Of a stretch of 64,000 bases of DNA, positions 49,823-58,935 are shown piece by piece. Source of the stretch: Halomonas heilongjiangensis. Its GTDB lineage: Bacteria > Pseudomonadota > Gammaproteobacteria > Pseudomonadales > Halomonadaceae. Position 1 is the first letter of the stretch. Each line of letters starts with the position of its first letter. The notes beneath the pieces are model-generated. The model made no database searches. It was not told where the DNA came from and worked only from the letters and a program-made list of their open reading frames with translations. The DNA lies in contig NZ_PNRE01000025.1 in NCBI RefSeq assembly GCF_002879645.1, positions 1 through 64,000 of the forward strand. The letters run 5' to 3'. The position numbers were made by a program, and so were the translations under genes.

Positions 49823-52800
49823 TCAGTCGTTCGGCGTGGGCGGTCTCCCCGGCCGGCTGAAGGTGTAGACGAGATCCACCGCCTGTGCGACACCGGACAC
49901 CGCCTCGAGGTAGAGGTTCCGCCACAGGGTGTAGCGCAGCGTCAGCTCGGCGATCGGCGAGAAGACCCCCACCCCGTAGCTGACCCGCAGGTCCTCGGTG
50001 AGCTGGCCGCTCACCCGCACCTGGCTCTCGTCGCCGACGCCGGCGGTCTCCAGTGTCAGGTCATCGATGCCGAAGGCCTCGCCGATGGCACCCACCGCGC
50101 CACCGGTGCGACCCAGGGTCAGGCCCAGCAGCGCCGACGCCAGTGCCCCCTCGGCATCGCCGTCCTCGGGCGGGCGCCCGCGCAGCAGGTAGGAGAGTGC
50201 CCGCGCCTCATCCATCGCCGGCTCGGAGAACACCCGCATCTGCGGCTCGGCGGCGGTGCCGGTGACTCTCAGGCCGGCGATCACCTCGTCCTGGGTCACC
50301 GCGGGGTTGCGGATCGCCTCGAAGTTGAGCAGCGGCTGGTCGGGTGGCCCGCTGAACAGCAGCTCGCCCCGGCGAATCAGCAGATCCTGGCCATAGGCGC
50401 GGAAGCGCCCGTCGACCAGGTTGACGTCACCGAACAGCTGCACCGGTCCGTTCCGCTGGCGCACCTCCAGGATGCCGGCCAGGCCCGACTCCAGGCCATA
50501 GGCCTCGAGGTGCATGTCCGGTCCGAGCCGCAGGTCGATCTGCACGTCCACGGCCATGCCGGCCTCGGCCAGTGCCCGGGCCGCCGAGGCGTCGGCGCCC
50601 TCCTCGCCCTCCTCGCCCTCCTCGGCGGCCCGTTCGGCCCGGCGTTCGGCACGTATCTCGTCGCGGCGGGTGATGATCACCTCGTCCGGGCTCGGCGTCA
50701 CCGCCGACTCCGGCATCTCGCCGATCTCAAGCCGCGCCCAGGGCACCTGGACCTCACCGCGGACCCGCAGGCGATCCGGCTGAACCCGTACCCGCAGGTC
50801 CGGGGCGACCCGCAAGCGGCCAAATTCGGGCAATACCGCCAGCAGTGGCCGCTCGCGGGCCTCCAGGTCCACGGCGATGCGCCAGTCGTCGGGGCTCGGC
50901 CAACTGGCATCGCCGTCGATCTCGAGTCGTCCCTCCTCGACGGCGACGAACCCGTTGATCCGGCCCTGGTCACCGGCCAGGCGCACCTCGAGCTCGCCGT
51001 CACGCACCTCCAGCGGCACCTCGCCCCCGACCACCTGCAGGCCGCTGAGCCCGATGGTGCCATCGAGCACCGGCGCCTCGCGGCTGCCACCGATTCGCAC
51101 CTCCCCTTGCAGCGTCCCTTCCAGGGTCTCCATGCCGGCCACCAGGGTGCGATAGCGCGAGAGCTGGAAGTCGTCGAGTGAGAACCGGCCGTCCAGGTTG
51201 CCGCTACCGATAGGATCCTCGATGCGCAGCACCAGGCCCAGGTCGCCGGCCTCGGCAAGGCTAAGCGCAAGGTCGAGATCGGCACTCGCCTGGTTGGCCT
51301 CGAGGCTTGCCGTGAGTCGCGAGGGGGGCAGTTCCCAGGGCTGGCCGTAGGCATCCAGGCCACGCACGGTGAGTTCGCTGGCCAGCTCCAGATCGGCCTG
51401 CCAGCGGGTGCCGCCCTGGCGCCACTCGGCGAGCAGCGTGGCATCGGTGGCGCCGGCCAGCTCCCAGTCCTCGGGCACCAGCGCCTCGATCAGCGACATC
51501 GGCAGCTCGCGGATCGCCAGCGCCACCTGGCCGCGTTCCATCGAGGCCTGCATGGGTTCCTCGAGGCACAGGTCGCCACCCTGCTCGCGCCCCAGGCAGA
51601 AGGGTTGCACCCGTATGCTGCCGTCCGGCAGGTCGGCCTCGAAGGCCAGTGCCTCGGCCAGGCGGATATCGCCGTGGTCGGTATCGACCTCCAGCGGGAG
51701 CAGGCGCCCGGCATAGCGCCGACGATCGGCCCCCATGCCCCCTTCGAGGGCCAGGGCGACGCGGGAGAGTGGCATGCCCCGGCCAGCGGTGGCATCCAGG
51801 GTCAAGCGATGGGCGGAGAGCCGGCCGTCGAGGCGCAGGCCGACCTCGCTGAAGCGCTGACCGGCGACATCGAGGTGCTCGATATCCAGGCCCAGGTCCA
51901 GCGCGGGATCCTCCATGCCGCTGACCCGGCCGACGAGGCGCAGCCGCTCGAGGCGGTGCTCGGCGAAGCGCAGCGCCTGGCCGGTGAGGTCCAGGTCGAG
52001 CCGAGGGGACTCGAGGGTGCCGGAGCCGGTGAACTCGCCGGCCAGGCTGCCCGAGAGTGCGTCATGCAGGTTGGCCAGGGCCGGCAGGTTCAACTCACCG
52101 GCGAGGTCGATGGCGCGTTCGCTCACGCCGCCGGCGGCGGTCAGCCGGTTGTCGCCCTGACGGAAGTCCAGGGCGTCGATCCGCCAGCGCATCTCGCTGT
52201 CGCCGGCGAGGCTCGCCCGCAGCGACATCGGCAACTCCTGCAGCTCGCCATCGATGGCGAGCCGGGGGACCCGCAGCTGCCAGCCCGCCGGGGACTGGAC
52301 GAAGGCCAGTTCGGCATCGCCATCCAGCCGTCCCGTGATGCCGTCGACGAAATCGCCGGGGTCGAGGTTGTCCAGGCGGACCACCGCCTCGACGCCGAGT
52401 TCGTCGACCCAGTCGACCCGGCCGCGTGTCACCACCGAGGCGCGACCGAGACTCGCCGAGAGGGGCGTCCAGGCGAAGTGCTCGCGATCCCCGGTGCCGG
52501 TGAGGGCCACCCGGGTATAGGGGATCTCGGGCCCCTCCGCCATCAGCGAGGCGGCGACCCGATAGGCCAGCAGGCTGCCCTCCAGGCGCAGGGAGAGGTC
52601 CTCCACCAGGTATGGCTCCGCCGGCGCGGCGGTGGCCTCCTCCGCGGCTTCGTCCCGCGTGGACAGCGCCCCGGGGAAAGGCCACTGGATCAGGTCGCTC
52701 TCCAGCGAGGCCCTGAACGGCAGGGTCGGGTCAAGGGCGTCCAGGCGGGCATCGAGGGAGGCGGTGACCGGCCCGGAGAGCCCCAGGCGGACGACGAGAT

Positions 52801-53842
52801 CGCCGAGATCGCCGTCGAGTGCCAGCTCGACGCGCTCCCCGGCCAGTTCGGGCATCGCCTCGGGCAGCCAGAGCGCGGCCTCGAGCCTGGCCTCGAGGGG
52901 GTAGTCGTCACGCAGCGCGATGCTGGCCGTCAAGCTGGCGTCGGCGTCCACCGTCGTCACCTCGAGCGGGGCGATCTCGATCCGGTGACCCTCGCCGGTC
53001 AGGGCCAGGTCCAGGCGCCGCACACGGTAATCCATGGGGCCGGCGACGGCGACGTCCTCCACCCGCACCTCCGGGGCCTCGATCCGCAGCGGCAGACGCA
53101 CCTCGGGCAACTCGCGTCGCGGCTGCTCCTCCAGCGGCAGGCCGGCCAGCCCCTCGAGTTCGGCCGCGGCCGCCGCCGGCAGCGGCGAGCGTACCGCGAT
53201 GGCGCCATCGATCGCCTCGGCACCGAGCCGCGGCCCCTCGTGCTCGGCCTCGCTGAGGGCGAGGCGGGCTCCCGCCGACAGTGGCAGCAGCACCCGCATG
53301 CCGGCCAGTCGCGTCGGCAGCAGCATCAGGGTGCTCGCCTCGGCCACCGCGCCGGTACGGAAGCGCTCCCAGCTCACCCGGGTGCCATCGGCAAACTGCA
53401 CCTCCACGTCGAGCAGGGCGAGGGAACGGATCTCCACCGGGAAGGGTAGCGAGATCGACTCCAGCGGTGCCGCCGGTTCACGGTCGTCTGCCTCGTCGGC
53501 CTCCGTCTCGGCCAGGCGGATCCGGGCGCCCTCGACGACGAGGGCATCGAGGCATAGCCGTCCGCCCAGCAGGCAGTCGTCGGCCCAGGCGAGTTCGATA
53601 CGCTCGGCGGCGATCCTGGCCGGGCCCGCCTCGAGGCGCAGCCCATGCAGGACCAGGGTGTCGAGCGGGGCGCCCTCGGCGGCCTCGAGCTCATAGAAGC
53701 CGCGCTTGGCGCCTTCCTCGAGCAACAGCCCGGTGCCCCAGGGCGACAGCACCAGGCCCAGGAGCAGCACGGCGAGCCCGAGCAGCCAGAGGGGAAGCAG
53801 GATCAACAGGCGAAGGAACGCCCAGCACAGCCGCCGGGCCAT
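49823..53842 (-). CDS. tamB: Translocation and assembly module protein TamB
   Basis: A 1339-residue protein anchored in the inner membrane by one N-terminal helix (LLILLPLWLLGLAVLLLGLVL) and spanning the periplasm as a long beta-rich groove. The last 300 residues are the conserved TamB (DUF490) domain ending NLYLEAVSGVAQAVDLVYTFS. TamB works with TamA and is now tied to phospholipid transport to the outer membrane. A low-complexity acidic patch (EEGEEGEEGADAS) lies near residue 1090. The ATG at 53842 overlaps the tamA stop (ATGA). Confidence 0.95.
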   Translation of the reverse strand: MARRLCWAFLRLLILLPLWLLGLAVLLLGLVLSPWGTGLLLEEGAKRGFYELEAAEGAPLDTLVLHGLRLEAGPARIAAERIELAWADDCLLGGRLCLDALVVEGARIRLAETEADEADDREPAAPLESISLPFPVEIRSLALLDVEVQFADGTRVSWERFRTGAVAEASTLMLLPTRLAGMRVLLPLSAGARLALSEAEHEGPRLGAEAIDGAIAVRSPLPAAAAAELEGLAGLPLEEQPRRELPEVRLPLRIEAPEVRVEDVAVAGPMDYRVRRLDLALTGEGHRIEIAPLEVTTVDADASLTASIALRDDYPLEARLEAALWLPEAMPELAGERVELALDGDLGDLVVRLGLSGPVTASLDARLDALDPTLPFRASLESDLIQWPFPGALSTRDEAAEEATAAPAEPYLVEDLSLRLEGSLLAYRVAASLMAEGPEIPYTRVALTGTGDREHFAWTPLSASLGRASVVTRGRVDWVDELGVEAVVRLDNLDPGDFVDGITGRLDGDAELAFVQSPAGWQLRVPRLAIDGELQELPMSLRASLAGDSEMRWRIDALDFRQGDNRLTAAGGVSERAIDLAGELNLPALANLHDALSGSLAGEFTGSGTLESPRLDLDLTGQALRFAEHRLERLRLVGRVSGMEDPALDLGLDIEHLDVAGQRFSEVGLRLDGRLSAHRLTLDATAGRGMPLSRVALALEGGMGADRRRYAGRLLPLEVDTDHGDIRLAEALAFEADLPDGSIRVQPFCLGREQGGDLCLEEPMQASMERGQVALAIRELPMSLIEALVPEDWELAGATDATLLAEWRQGGTRWQADLELASELTVRGLDAYGQPWELPPSRLTASLEANQASADLDLALSLAEAGDLGLVLRIEDPIGSGNLDGRFSLDDFQLSRYRTLVAGMETLEGTLQGEVRIGGSREAPVLDGTIGLSGLQVVGGEVPLEVRDGELEVRLAGDQGRINGFVAVEEGRLEIDGDASWPSPDDWRIAVDLEARERPLLAVLPEFGRLRVAPDLRVRVQPDRLRVRGEVQVPWARLEIGEMPESAVTPSPDEVIITRRDEIRAERRAERAAEEGEEGEEGADASAARALAEAGMAVDVQIDLRLGPDMHLEAYGLESGLAGILEVRQRNGPVQLFGDVNLVDGRFRAYGQDLLIRRGELLFSGPPDQPLLNFEAIRNPAVTQDEVIAGLRVTGTAAEPQMRVFSEPAMDEARALSYLLRGRPPEDGDAEGALASALLGLTLGRTGGAVGAIGEAFGIDDLTLETAGVGDESQVRVSGQLTEDLRVSYGVGVFSPIAELTLRYTLWRNLYLEAVSGVAQAVDLVYTFSRPGRPPTPND

Positions 53843-55719
53843 CAGAACTCCGGGCCGATGGCGAAGTGAATGCGCCACGAATCGTCCTCGTCATCGAAGG
53901 GGTGAGCGATATCGAACCGGATCGGACCGACCGGCGAGATCCAGCGCACGCCGAGACCGGCGCCGGTATTGAGGGCATCGGGCCCCCACTCCTCGAAGGC
54001 ATCGCCGGTGTCGACGAAGGCGGCACCCCACCAGGCTCCGGTGATCCGGCGTTGCAGTTCGGCGCTGGCGGTGAGCAACTGCTGGCCACCGGTCAGGCGC
54101 CCCTCCTCGTTGCGCGGCGCCAGGCTCTCGTAGGCGTAACCGCGGACGCTGCGGTCACCGCCGGCGAAGAAGCGCAGCGAGGGGGGGATCTTGTCGAAGT
54201 CGTCGGTCTCGATGGCGCCGAAACCGAGCCGGGTGACGAAGCGCGTATCCTCGCCGAACATCCGGATCCACTGGGTTTCGCCGGTCATGCGCAGGAAGTC
54301 GGCGTCGGACCCCCACATGCCATCGGACACCTCGAAGGCGATGCGCTGACGGTCCCCCCAGCTCGGGAAAGTGGGATTGCGGGTCCGGGTGCGCGACCAG
54401 CTGATGCCGGGATAGAGGAGCCACACCTGCTCCTCCTCGCCCCCCTGGGTGAAGTCCTCGTAGGTGGTGCGTACATAGAGCGTCTGGACCCAGAGGTTCT
54501 CGAACTCCCAGCGCCGGGCGGCTTCCACGGTCGCCTCCAGGGAGCGGGTATCCTCGTTGTCGCGGTGACGAAAGCCGTACTGGAAGCGATAGCTGTCGCG
54601 CAGCGGGTCGGCCAGCGGCATGTTGTAGGTGCCGGTGAAGCGTTGCTCGGGCGCGGAGAGGAACAGGTTGTGGTCGAGCCCGTGTCCGTAGCGGTTGATC
54701 CAGGGCTGGTTCCAGGCGAAGCGGGTGCGAGGCCCCACGTCGGTGGCGTAGCCCACACCGACCTCGAACTTGTGACGATCGGCCGGGGTCACGCTGATGT
54801 CGATGGGCACCTCGGGTCGGTCGGGGCGATGCAGCGCCGTGGCCCCCTCCAGCGCCAGGCCGCTCAGCCGCGGGCCGTCGGCGTCCGGTGCGGCCGGCGG
54901 CTGGCTGGCCAGTTCGCCACCGGCGACCTCCACCTCGTTCCAGAACCCGACCCGGGGCTCCGGGAGGGCCAGGCTCGCCGCCTCGCCAAGCCGCGGGCGC
55001 ACGGCAATGGAGCCGAACCAGCCGGTCTGCCCCAGACGCTGGTTGTAGCGGGCCAGTTCGCCGGCGAGATAGGGATCGCCGGGCGAGAACGGCAGCATGC
55101 GCCGCAACCGCTCTTCCTCGATATGACTGCCGTCGATGGTGACCTCGCCGAAGTGGTGGCGAGGTCCGCTGTCCAGGGCCAGGTAGAGCCGGGCACTCTC
55201 GGCATGGGGGCGTACCTCCATGCGGCGGTCGACGAAGCGCCAGTCGAAGTAGCCGCGCTCCAGCGAGAGGTTGGCCAGTCGGCTACGCAGCCGATCGTAG
55301 GGCGCATGTACCAGAGGGTCGCCCTCGGCCAGCGGAAAGGCCTCGACGGCCTCGCGGAACCTCGGGTCCTCGGCGGCATCGCCCTCGATGCGAATGTCGA
55401 GGGTCTCGATCCTCACCCGCGGCCCCGGTTCGATCATCAGCTCCACGTACCCGGGCGGATCGCCCTCGGGCAACTGATGAACGACCTGGGGCGAGTAGTA
55501 GCCGTAGACCCGCAACGCCTCGCGGGTGCGTCGCTGCACCTCGCCCTCGATCCGCGAGCGGCTGTACCGCGCGGCTTCGAGGCCATCCAGGTAGTAACGG
55601 ACATTCTCGGCAACATCGCCGTCCACGCCCTCGATGCGCGCATCGAGCCCCATTGCCGAGTGAGTCATGCCAAGACACAAGGCCGCTGCACCCAGGCGTG
55701 TGACCACGCGATTATCCAT
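53842..55719 (-). CDS. tamA: Outer membrane translocation module TamA
   Basis: A 625-residue Omp85-family protein: signal peptide (ending near MGLDARIEG), three POTRA domains to about residue 285, and a 16-strand barrel. The family loop motif RFFAGGDRSVRGY lies near residue 500 and the chain ends in phenylalanine (HFAIGPEF), as outer membrane barrels do. A long spacer of proline and alanine between POTRA 3 and the barrel (ASQPPAAPDADG) is visible. Co-transcribed and translationally coupled with tamB. Confidence 0.95.
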   Translation of the reverse strand: MDNRVVTRLGAAALCLGMTHSAMGLDARIEGVDGDVAENVRYYLDGLEAARYSRSRIEGEVQRRTREALRVYGYYSPQVVHQLPEGDPPGYVELMIEPGPRVRIETLDIRIEGDAAEDPRFREAVEAFPLAEGDPLVHAPYDRLRSRLANLSLERGYFDWRFVDRRMEVRPHAESARLYLALDSGPRHHFGEVTIDGSHIEEERLRRMLPFSPGDPYLAGELARYNQRLGQTGWFGSIAVRPRLGEAASLALPEPRVGFWNEVEVAGGELASQPPAAPDADGPRLSGLALEGATALHRPDRPEVPIDISVTPADRHKFEVGVGYATDVGPRTRFAWNQPWINRYGHGLDHNLFLSAPEQRFTGTYNMPLADPLRDSYRFQYGFRHRDNEDTRSLEATVEAARRWEFENLWVQTLYVRTTYEDFTQGGEEEQVWLLYPGISWSRTRTRNPTFPSWGDRQRIAFEVSDGMWGSDADFLRMTGETQWIRMFGEDTRFVTRLGFGAIETDDFDKIPPSLRFFAGGDRSVRGYAYESLAPRNEEGRLTGGQQLLTASAELQRRITGAWWGAAFVDTGDAFEEWGPDALNTGAGLGVRWISPVGPIRFDIAHPFDDEDDSWRIHFAIGPEF

Positions 55720-55757
55720 ATCAACGGCTTCCCAAGCTTGGCGTTGACACCCTTGCC

Positions 55758-56669
55758 TCAGCGCTGCAGGGCCTCGATCCGGGCACTCAGAGCGAGCTGC
55801 GAGCGACGCAGCTCACCAAGCTCGGCTTCCAGCGCGCCCAGCCTGCCCGCCATGGCATCGGAGCGCTCCGCATCATCATCCCGTGATGCCACCGCGGCTT
55901 CAACCTCATCGACGAGCCCCGCCACCCGTGCGGCAAGCTCGTCGAGCCGTTCCTGCAGCTGGCGCTCCTCGCGGGTCAGCCGCTCCTCGAGATCGCCGTG
56001 GGCCGTCGCCAGCTCCTCATGGGCGGCCTCGAGGCGGCCCAGGGCCTCGCCCTGGCCCGCCTCGGCTTCCAGCGACGTCAGCCGTTCATCCAGGTCGGCG
56101 AGGCGCTCGCCATCACGCTCGCGGGCATCGCCCAGCGCCGTGACCCGTTCGTCCAGCGCGGCCCGTCCCTCGTCGCCGGCGCGCTCCAGGGCATCGAGGG
56201 AACGCCGGGTCGCCGCCAGCACGGCATCGCGAGTCTCGGCCTCGTCGGCGACGTTCGACTGCCGCTGCTGCAGCTCGTCGATGCGTTCATCGATGGCCGC
56301 GAATCGCGCCGGCACGCTCTCCTCCTGACCCGATAGGCGCTCGTCGAGTTCCTCATCCCGGGCCTCCAGGGCCTCGAGGCGTGACGCGAGGCGTTCGAGG
56401 GCCTCGCCGCGGCCCTCCTCCGCGTTGAAGCGGGCATGGACATTGGAGACCTCGCCTGAGAGCCGTGCAAGCTCACGTTCGAAGCGGGCCCGCTCCTCCC
56501 AGCCGGCCCAGGCCAGGGCACCGCCGGCGGCGATCAGCACCAGGAGCAGCAGCCACAGCGGCCAGACACGCGGCGGGGGAGGATGACGCAGACGGTGGGG
56601 TGCCAGGCTGGAATCCGGGTCCGGGACGATCGGTCGCGCATACCGGCGGTCATCCGGGCGCTCTGCCAT
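55758..56669 (-). CDS. Membrane-anchored coiled-coil protein upstream of tamA
   Basis: A 303-residue protein I do not recognise. A 35-residue cytoplasmic proline-rich start is followed by one membrane helix (WPLWLLLLVLIAAGGALAWAGW, about 37-58), then a long Glu/Arg/Leu/Ala-rich coiled coil to the end (LEALEARDEELDERL and similar). The coil is predicted to face the periplasm. It lies 38 bases before tamA on the same strand, so it is probably the first gene of a coil-tamA-tamB(-msrA) operon, which suggests a periplasm-spanning or scaffolding role. The start at 56669 precedes the conserved-looking MAERPDDRRYARPIVPD. Confidence 0.8.
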   Translation of the reverse strand: MAERPDDRRYARPIVPDPDSSLAPHRLRHPPPPRVWPLWLLLLVLIAAGGALAWAGWEERARFERELARLSGEVSNVHARFNAEEGRGEALERLASRLEALEARDEELDERLSGQEESVPARFAAIDERIDELQQRQSNVADEAETRDAVLAATRRSLDALERAGDEGRAALDERVTALGDARERDGERLADLDERLTSLEAEAGQGEALGRLEAAHEELATAHGDLEERLTREERQLQERLDELAARVAGLVDEVEAAVASRDDDAERSDAMAGRLGALEAELGELRRSQLALSARIEALQR

Positions 56670-56759
56670 GGCGAACTCCTTAACTCTCGAGCGATGAAAC
56701 CTGCCTCGAACGGCAGGCGTGGCAGCCTTGTGACGGAAACCCGAGCCTGACGATCGGAA

Positions 56760-56788
56760 TTGGCGCCTCCCGACCCGGGTGCTATGAT
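56760..56788 (+). promoter_or_regulatory. Sigma-70-type promoter upstream of sodB
   Basis: TTGGCG (56760-56765), a 17-base spacer and TATGAT (56783-56788) match the sigma-70 pattern. It is about 165 bases upstream of the sodB ATG, leaving a leader long enough for post-transcriptional control. The coiled-coil gene points away, so sodB is the only candidate target. Confidence 0.6.
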
Positions 56789-56952
56789 GCCGCGACAATA
56801 GTTGCACAGCGTTTTCTTAGTGTAAGGTTTTTTTCGCCCCGAACGCACGGGCCACCGCCAACACCCTCGAGGCCGGCCCTTGCCGTGGCGGCGATGAATC
56901 CTTCACCATGAGGCGCTGTCTTACCACCGTGACGACAAAGGAGAGTCCCTGA

Positions 56953-57531
56953 ATGGCATTTGAACTTCCCGCCCTGCCGTACGAGAAGAACGCGCTGGAA
57001 CCGCACATCTCCGCCGAGACCCTCGACTACCATTACGGCAAGCACCACCAGGCCTACGTCACCAAGCTCAACGAGCTGGTCGAGGGCACCGAGAACGCCG
57101 GCAAGTCCCTGGAGGAGATCATCACGTCCTCCTCCGGCGGCCTGTTCAACCAGGCGGCTCAGGTCTGGAACCACACCTTCTACTGGCACTGCCTGTCGCC
57201 CAACGGTGGCGGCGAGCCCACCGGCGCCCTGGCGGAGGCCATCACCGCCAAGTTCGGCTCCTTCGAGAAGTTCAAGGAGACCTTCAACGCCAACGCCATC
57301 GGCAACTTCGGTTCCGGCTGGACCTGGCTGATCAAGACCGCCGACGGCGGTGTCGACATCGTCAACACCAGCAATGCCGACACTCCGATCGCCCATGACC
57401 AGACCCCGCTGCTGACCATCGACGTGTGGGAACATGCCTACTACATCGACTACCGCAACGCTCGTCCCAAGTACATGGAGAGCGTGTGGGCCCTGATCAA
57501 CTGGGAGTTCGTCGCCCAGAACTTCGGCTAA
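56953..57531 (+). CDS. sodB: Iron superoxide dismutase
   Basis: A 192-residue superoxide dismutase. Metal ligands are His in [13 protein letters not shown] near residue 27, His in WNHTFYW near 74, and Asp and His in [11 protein letters not shown] near 157-161. [14 protein letters not shown] with glutamine near 70 marks the iron rather than the manganese type. The ATG at 56953 follows AAAGGAGAG. A perfect terminator stem lies after the stop. Confidence 0.96.
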   Translation: MAFELPALPYEKNALEPHISAETLDYHYGKHHQAYVTKLNELVEGTENAGKSLEEIITSSSGGLFNQAAQVWNHTFYWHCLSPNGGGEPTGALAEAITAKFGSFEKFKETFNANAIGNFGSGWTWLIKTADGGVDIVNTSNADTPIAHDQTPLLTIDVWEHAYYIDYRNARPKYMESVWALINWEFVAQNFG

Positions 57532-57569
57532 GGGGCCGACGCCATCGCGTCACCTCGCTGAAGCGACCA

Positions 57570-57610
57570 GAACGAAACGGTCCCGCCAGAGTGGCGGGAC
57601 CGTTTCGTTC
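57570..57610. terminator. Bidirectional terminator between sodB and the UDP-glucose dehydrogenase homologue
   Basis: A perfect 19-bp inverted repeat with a 3-base loop (57570-57588 and 57592-57610), running from GAACGAAACGG inwards. It lies between two converging genes, 39 bases after sodB and 13 bases after the other gene's stop. Its outer bases are AT-rich on both sides, so it can work in both directions. Confidence 0.9.
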
Positions 57611-57622
57611 CAGGGCGGGGTA

Positions 57623-58930
57623 TCAGGGGGCGGCGACGGGATCCGCTCGTCGACCAATGCCGCGATAGTAGAGGCCCTGGGCAGCGGCCCAGGCCGGGTC
57701 GTAGATATTGCGTCCGTCGAGCAGCAGTTTCTCGCCGAGCAAGCCCGTTAGCCGCGGCCAATCCGGGTTCCAGTACTCCTTCCACTCGGTGACCAGCATC
57801 AGGGCATCGGCACCTTCACAGGCGTGGTAGGGATCCCCTTCGAACACCTCGAGCAGCGGATGTTCGCCGACCTCGGCCAGCAGGGCATGGATGGCCGAAG
57901 GATCATGCAGCCGCACCCGGACCCCCTGGGCCCAGAGGGAACGCAGCAGCGTCAGCACCGGGGCATGGTCGATGCGCGCGGTGCCCGGCTTGAAGGCCGC
58001 CCCCCAGATCGCCACGGTGCGCCCCTGCAGGCGGCCGTGGAAGTGGGTCCAGAGCTTGCGGAACAGCGTCTCCTTCTTGTGCTCGTTGATATCGAGCACC
58101 TGCTCGAGCAACGCCGAGTGGCGCCCGCTCGCCGACTGCACGTCGGCCAGCCGCATCAGGTCGCGGGAGAAGTTGGGGCCACCGAAACCGCAGCCCGGGT
58201 AGAGGTACTCGTAGCCGATGCGCGAGTCGGCCCCCATGCCGCGACGCACATACTCGACGTCCACCCCCAGGCTGTCGGCCAGGCCGGCGATCTCGTTCAT
58301 GTAGCTGATGCGGGTCGCCAGCATGCCGTTGATCGCCAGCTTGGCCAGTTCGGCGGCACGCCTCGGCATGCGCTGGAACACTTCACTGCGGCGGTTGAAG
58401 GCGCGCAGCAACTCCCGCACCCGGACCTCGGCCGGGTCGTCGTCGCAGCCCAGCAGCCAGCGGCCGGGCCGGGTGAAGGTCTCCCAGCCACGCCCCTCCT
58501 CCAGCAGGTCGGGCAGCGCCACGGCGACGCCGCGCCCGTTCAGCATCGACTCGAGTCGTTCGGTCTCGCCCACCGGAAAGGTGGAGTTGTTGACCAGCAC
58601 CAGGCCGTCGGCGGCCCGTTCGGCGATCGTGCCGAGCGGTGCGGCGAGATCGCCGCGCTGCTCTGGCGACAGGGCGAGCCAGAGAATCTCGATGGCCTCG
58701 CCGTCATCCGCCGACAGGATCTCGGCCTCGATCAGCCGCAGACTCCCCCGGGTGATGCCCTCCTCGAGTTGCTGGGCAAGCCGGGGTTCGCGATTGAGCC
58801 AGTCGGCGTGGCGAAGCCGCGACCAGGGGGCGCTGGCATGGGGTAGCCAGGTGACCCGGTGCCCCACCCAGGAGAGCGCCGCCGCGGCGGTGGCGGCAGA
58901 GAGCTCACTGCCATGGATCAGTACCCGCAT
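57623..58930 (-). CDS. UDP-glucose dehydrogenase homologue lacking the catalytic cysteine
   Basis: A 435-residue protein of the UDP-glucose/GDP-mannose dehydrogenase family with all three domains. The central helix is conserved (ELAKLAINGMLATRISYMNE). However the active-site loop, normally GGSCFPKD, reads GGPNFSRD: the nucleophilic cysteine is Asn253 (AAC at 58172-58174) and the lysine is Arg. The N-terminal dinucleotide loop is also altered (HGSELSAATAAAA instead of GxGxxG). It should not carry out normal oxidation to UDP-glucuronate. It lies 5 bases after galU, which makes UDP-glucose, so binding or regulating that nucleotide sugar is plausible. The ATG at 58930 follows GAGGAG; a GTG at 58939 is possible. 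Confidence 0.85.
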   Translation of the reverse strand: MRVLIHGSELSAATAAAALSWVGHRVTWLPHASAPWSRLRHADWLNREPRLAQQLEEGITRGSLRLIEAEILSADDGEAIEILWLALSPEQRGDLAAPLGTIAERAADGLVLVNNSTFPVGETERLESMLNGRGVAVALPDLLEEGRGWETFTRPGRWLLGCDDDPAEVRVRELLRAFNRRSEVFQRMPRRAAELAKLAINGMLATRISYMNEIAGLADSLGVDVEYVRRGMGADSRIGYEYLYPGCGFGGPNFSRDLMRLADVQSASGRHSALLEQVLDINEHKKETLFRKLWTHFHGRLQGRTVAIWGAAFKPGTARIDHAPVLTLLRSLWAQGVRVRLHDPSAIHALLAEVGEHPLLEVFEGDPYHACEGADALMLVTEWKEYWNPDWPRLTGLLGEKLLLDGRNIYDPAWAAAQGLYYRGIGRRADPVAAP

Positions 58931-58935
58931 GGGAC

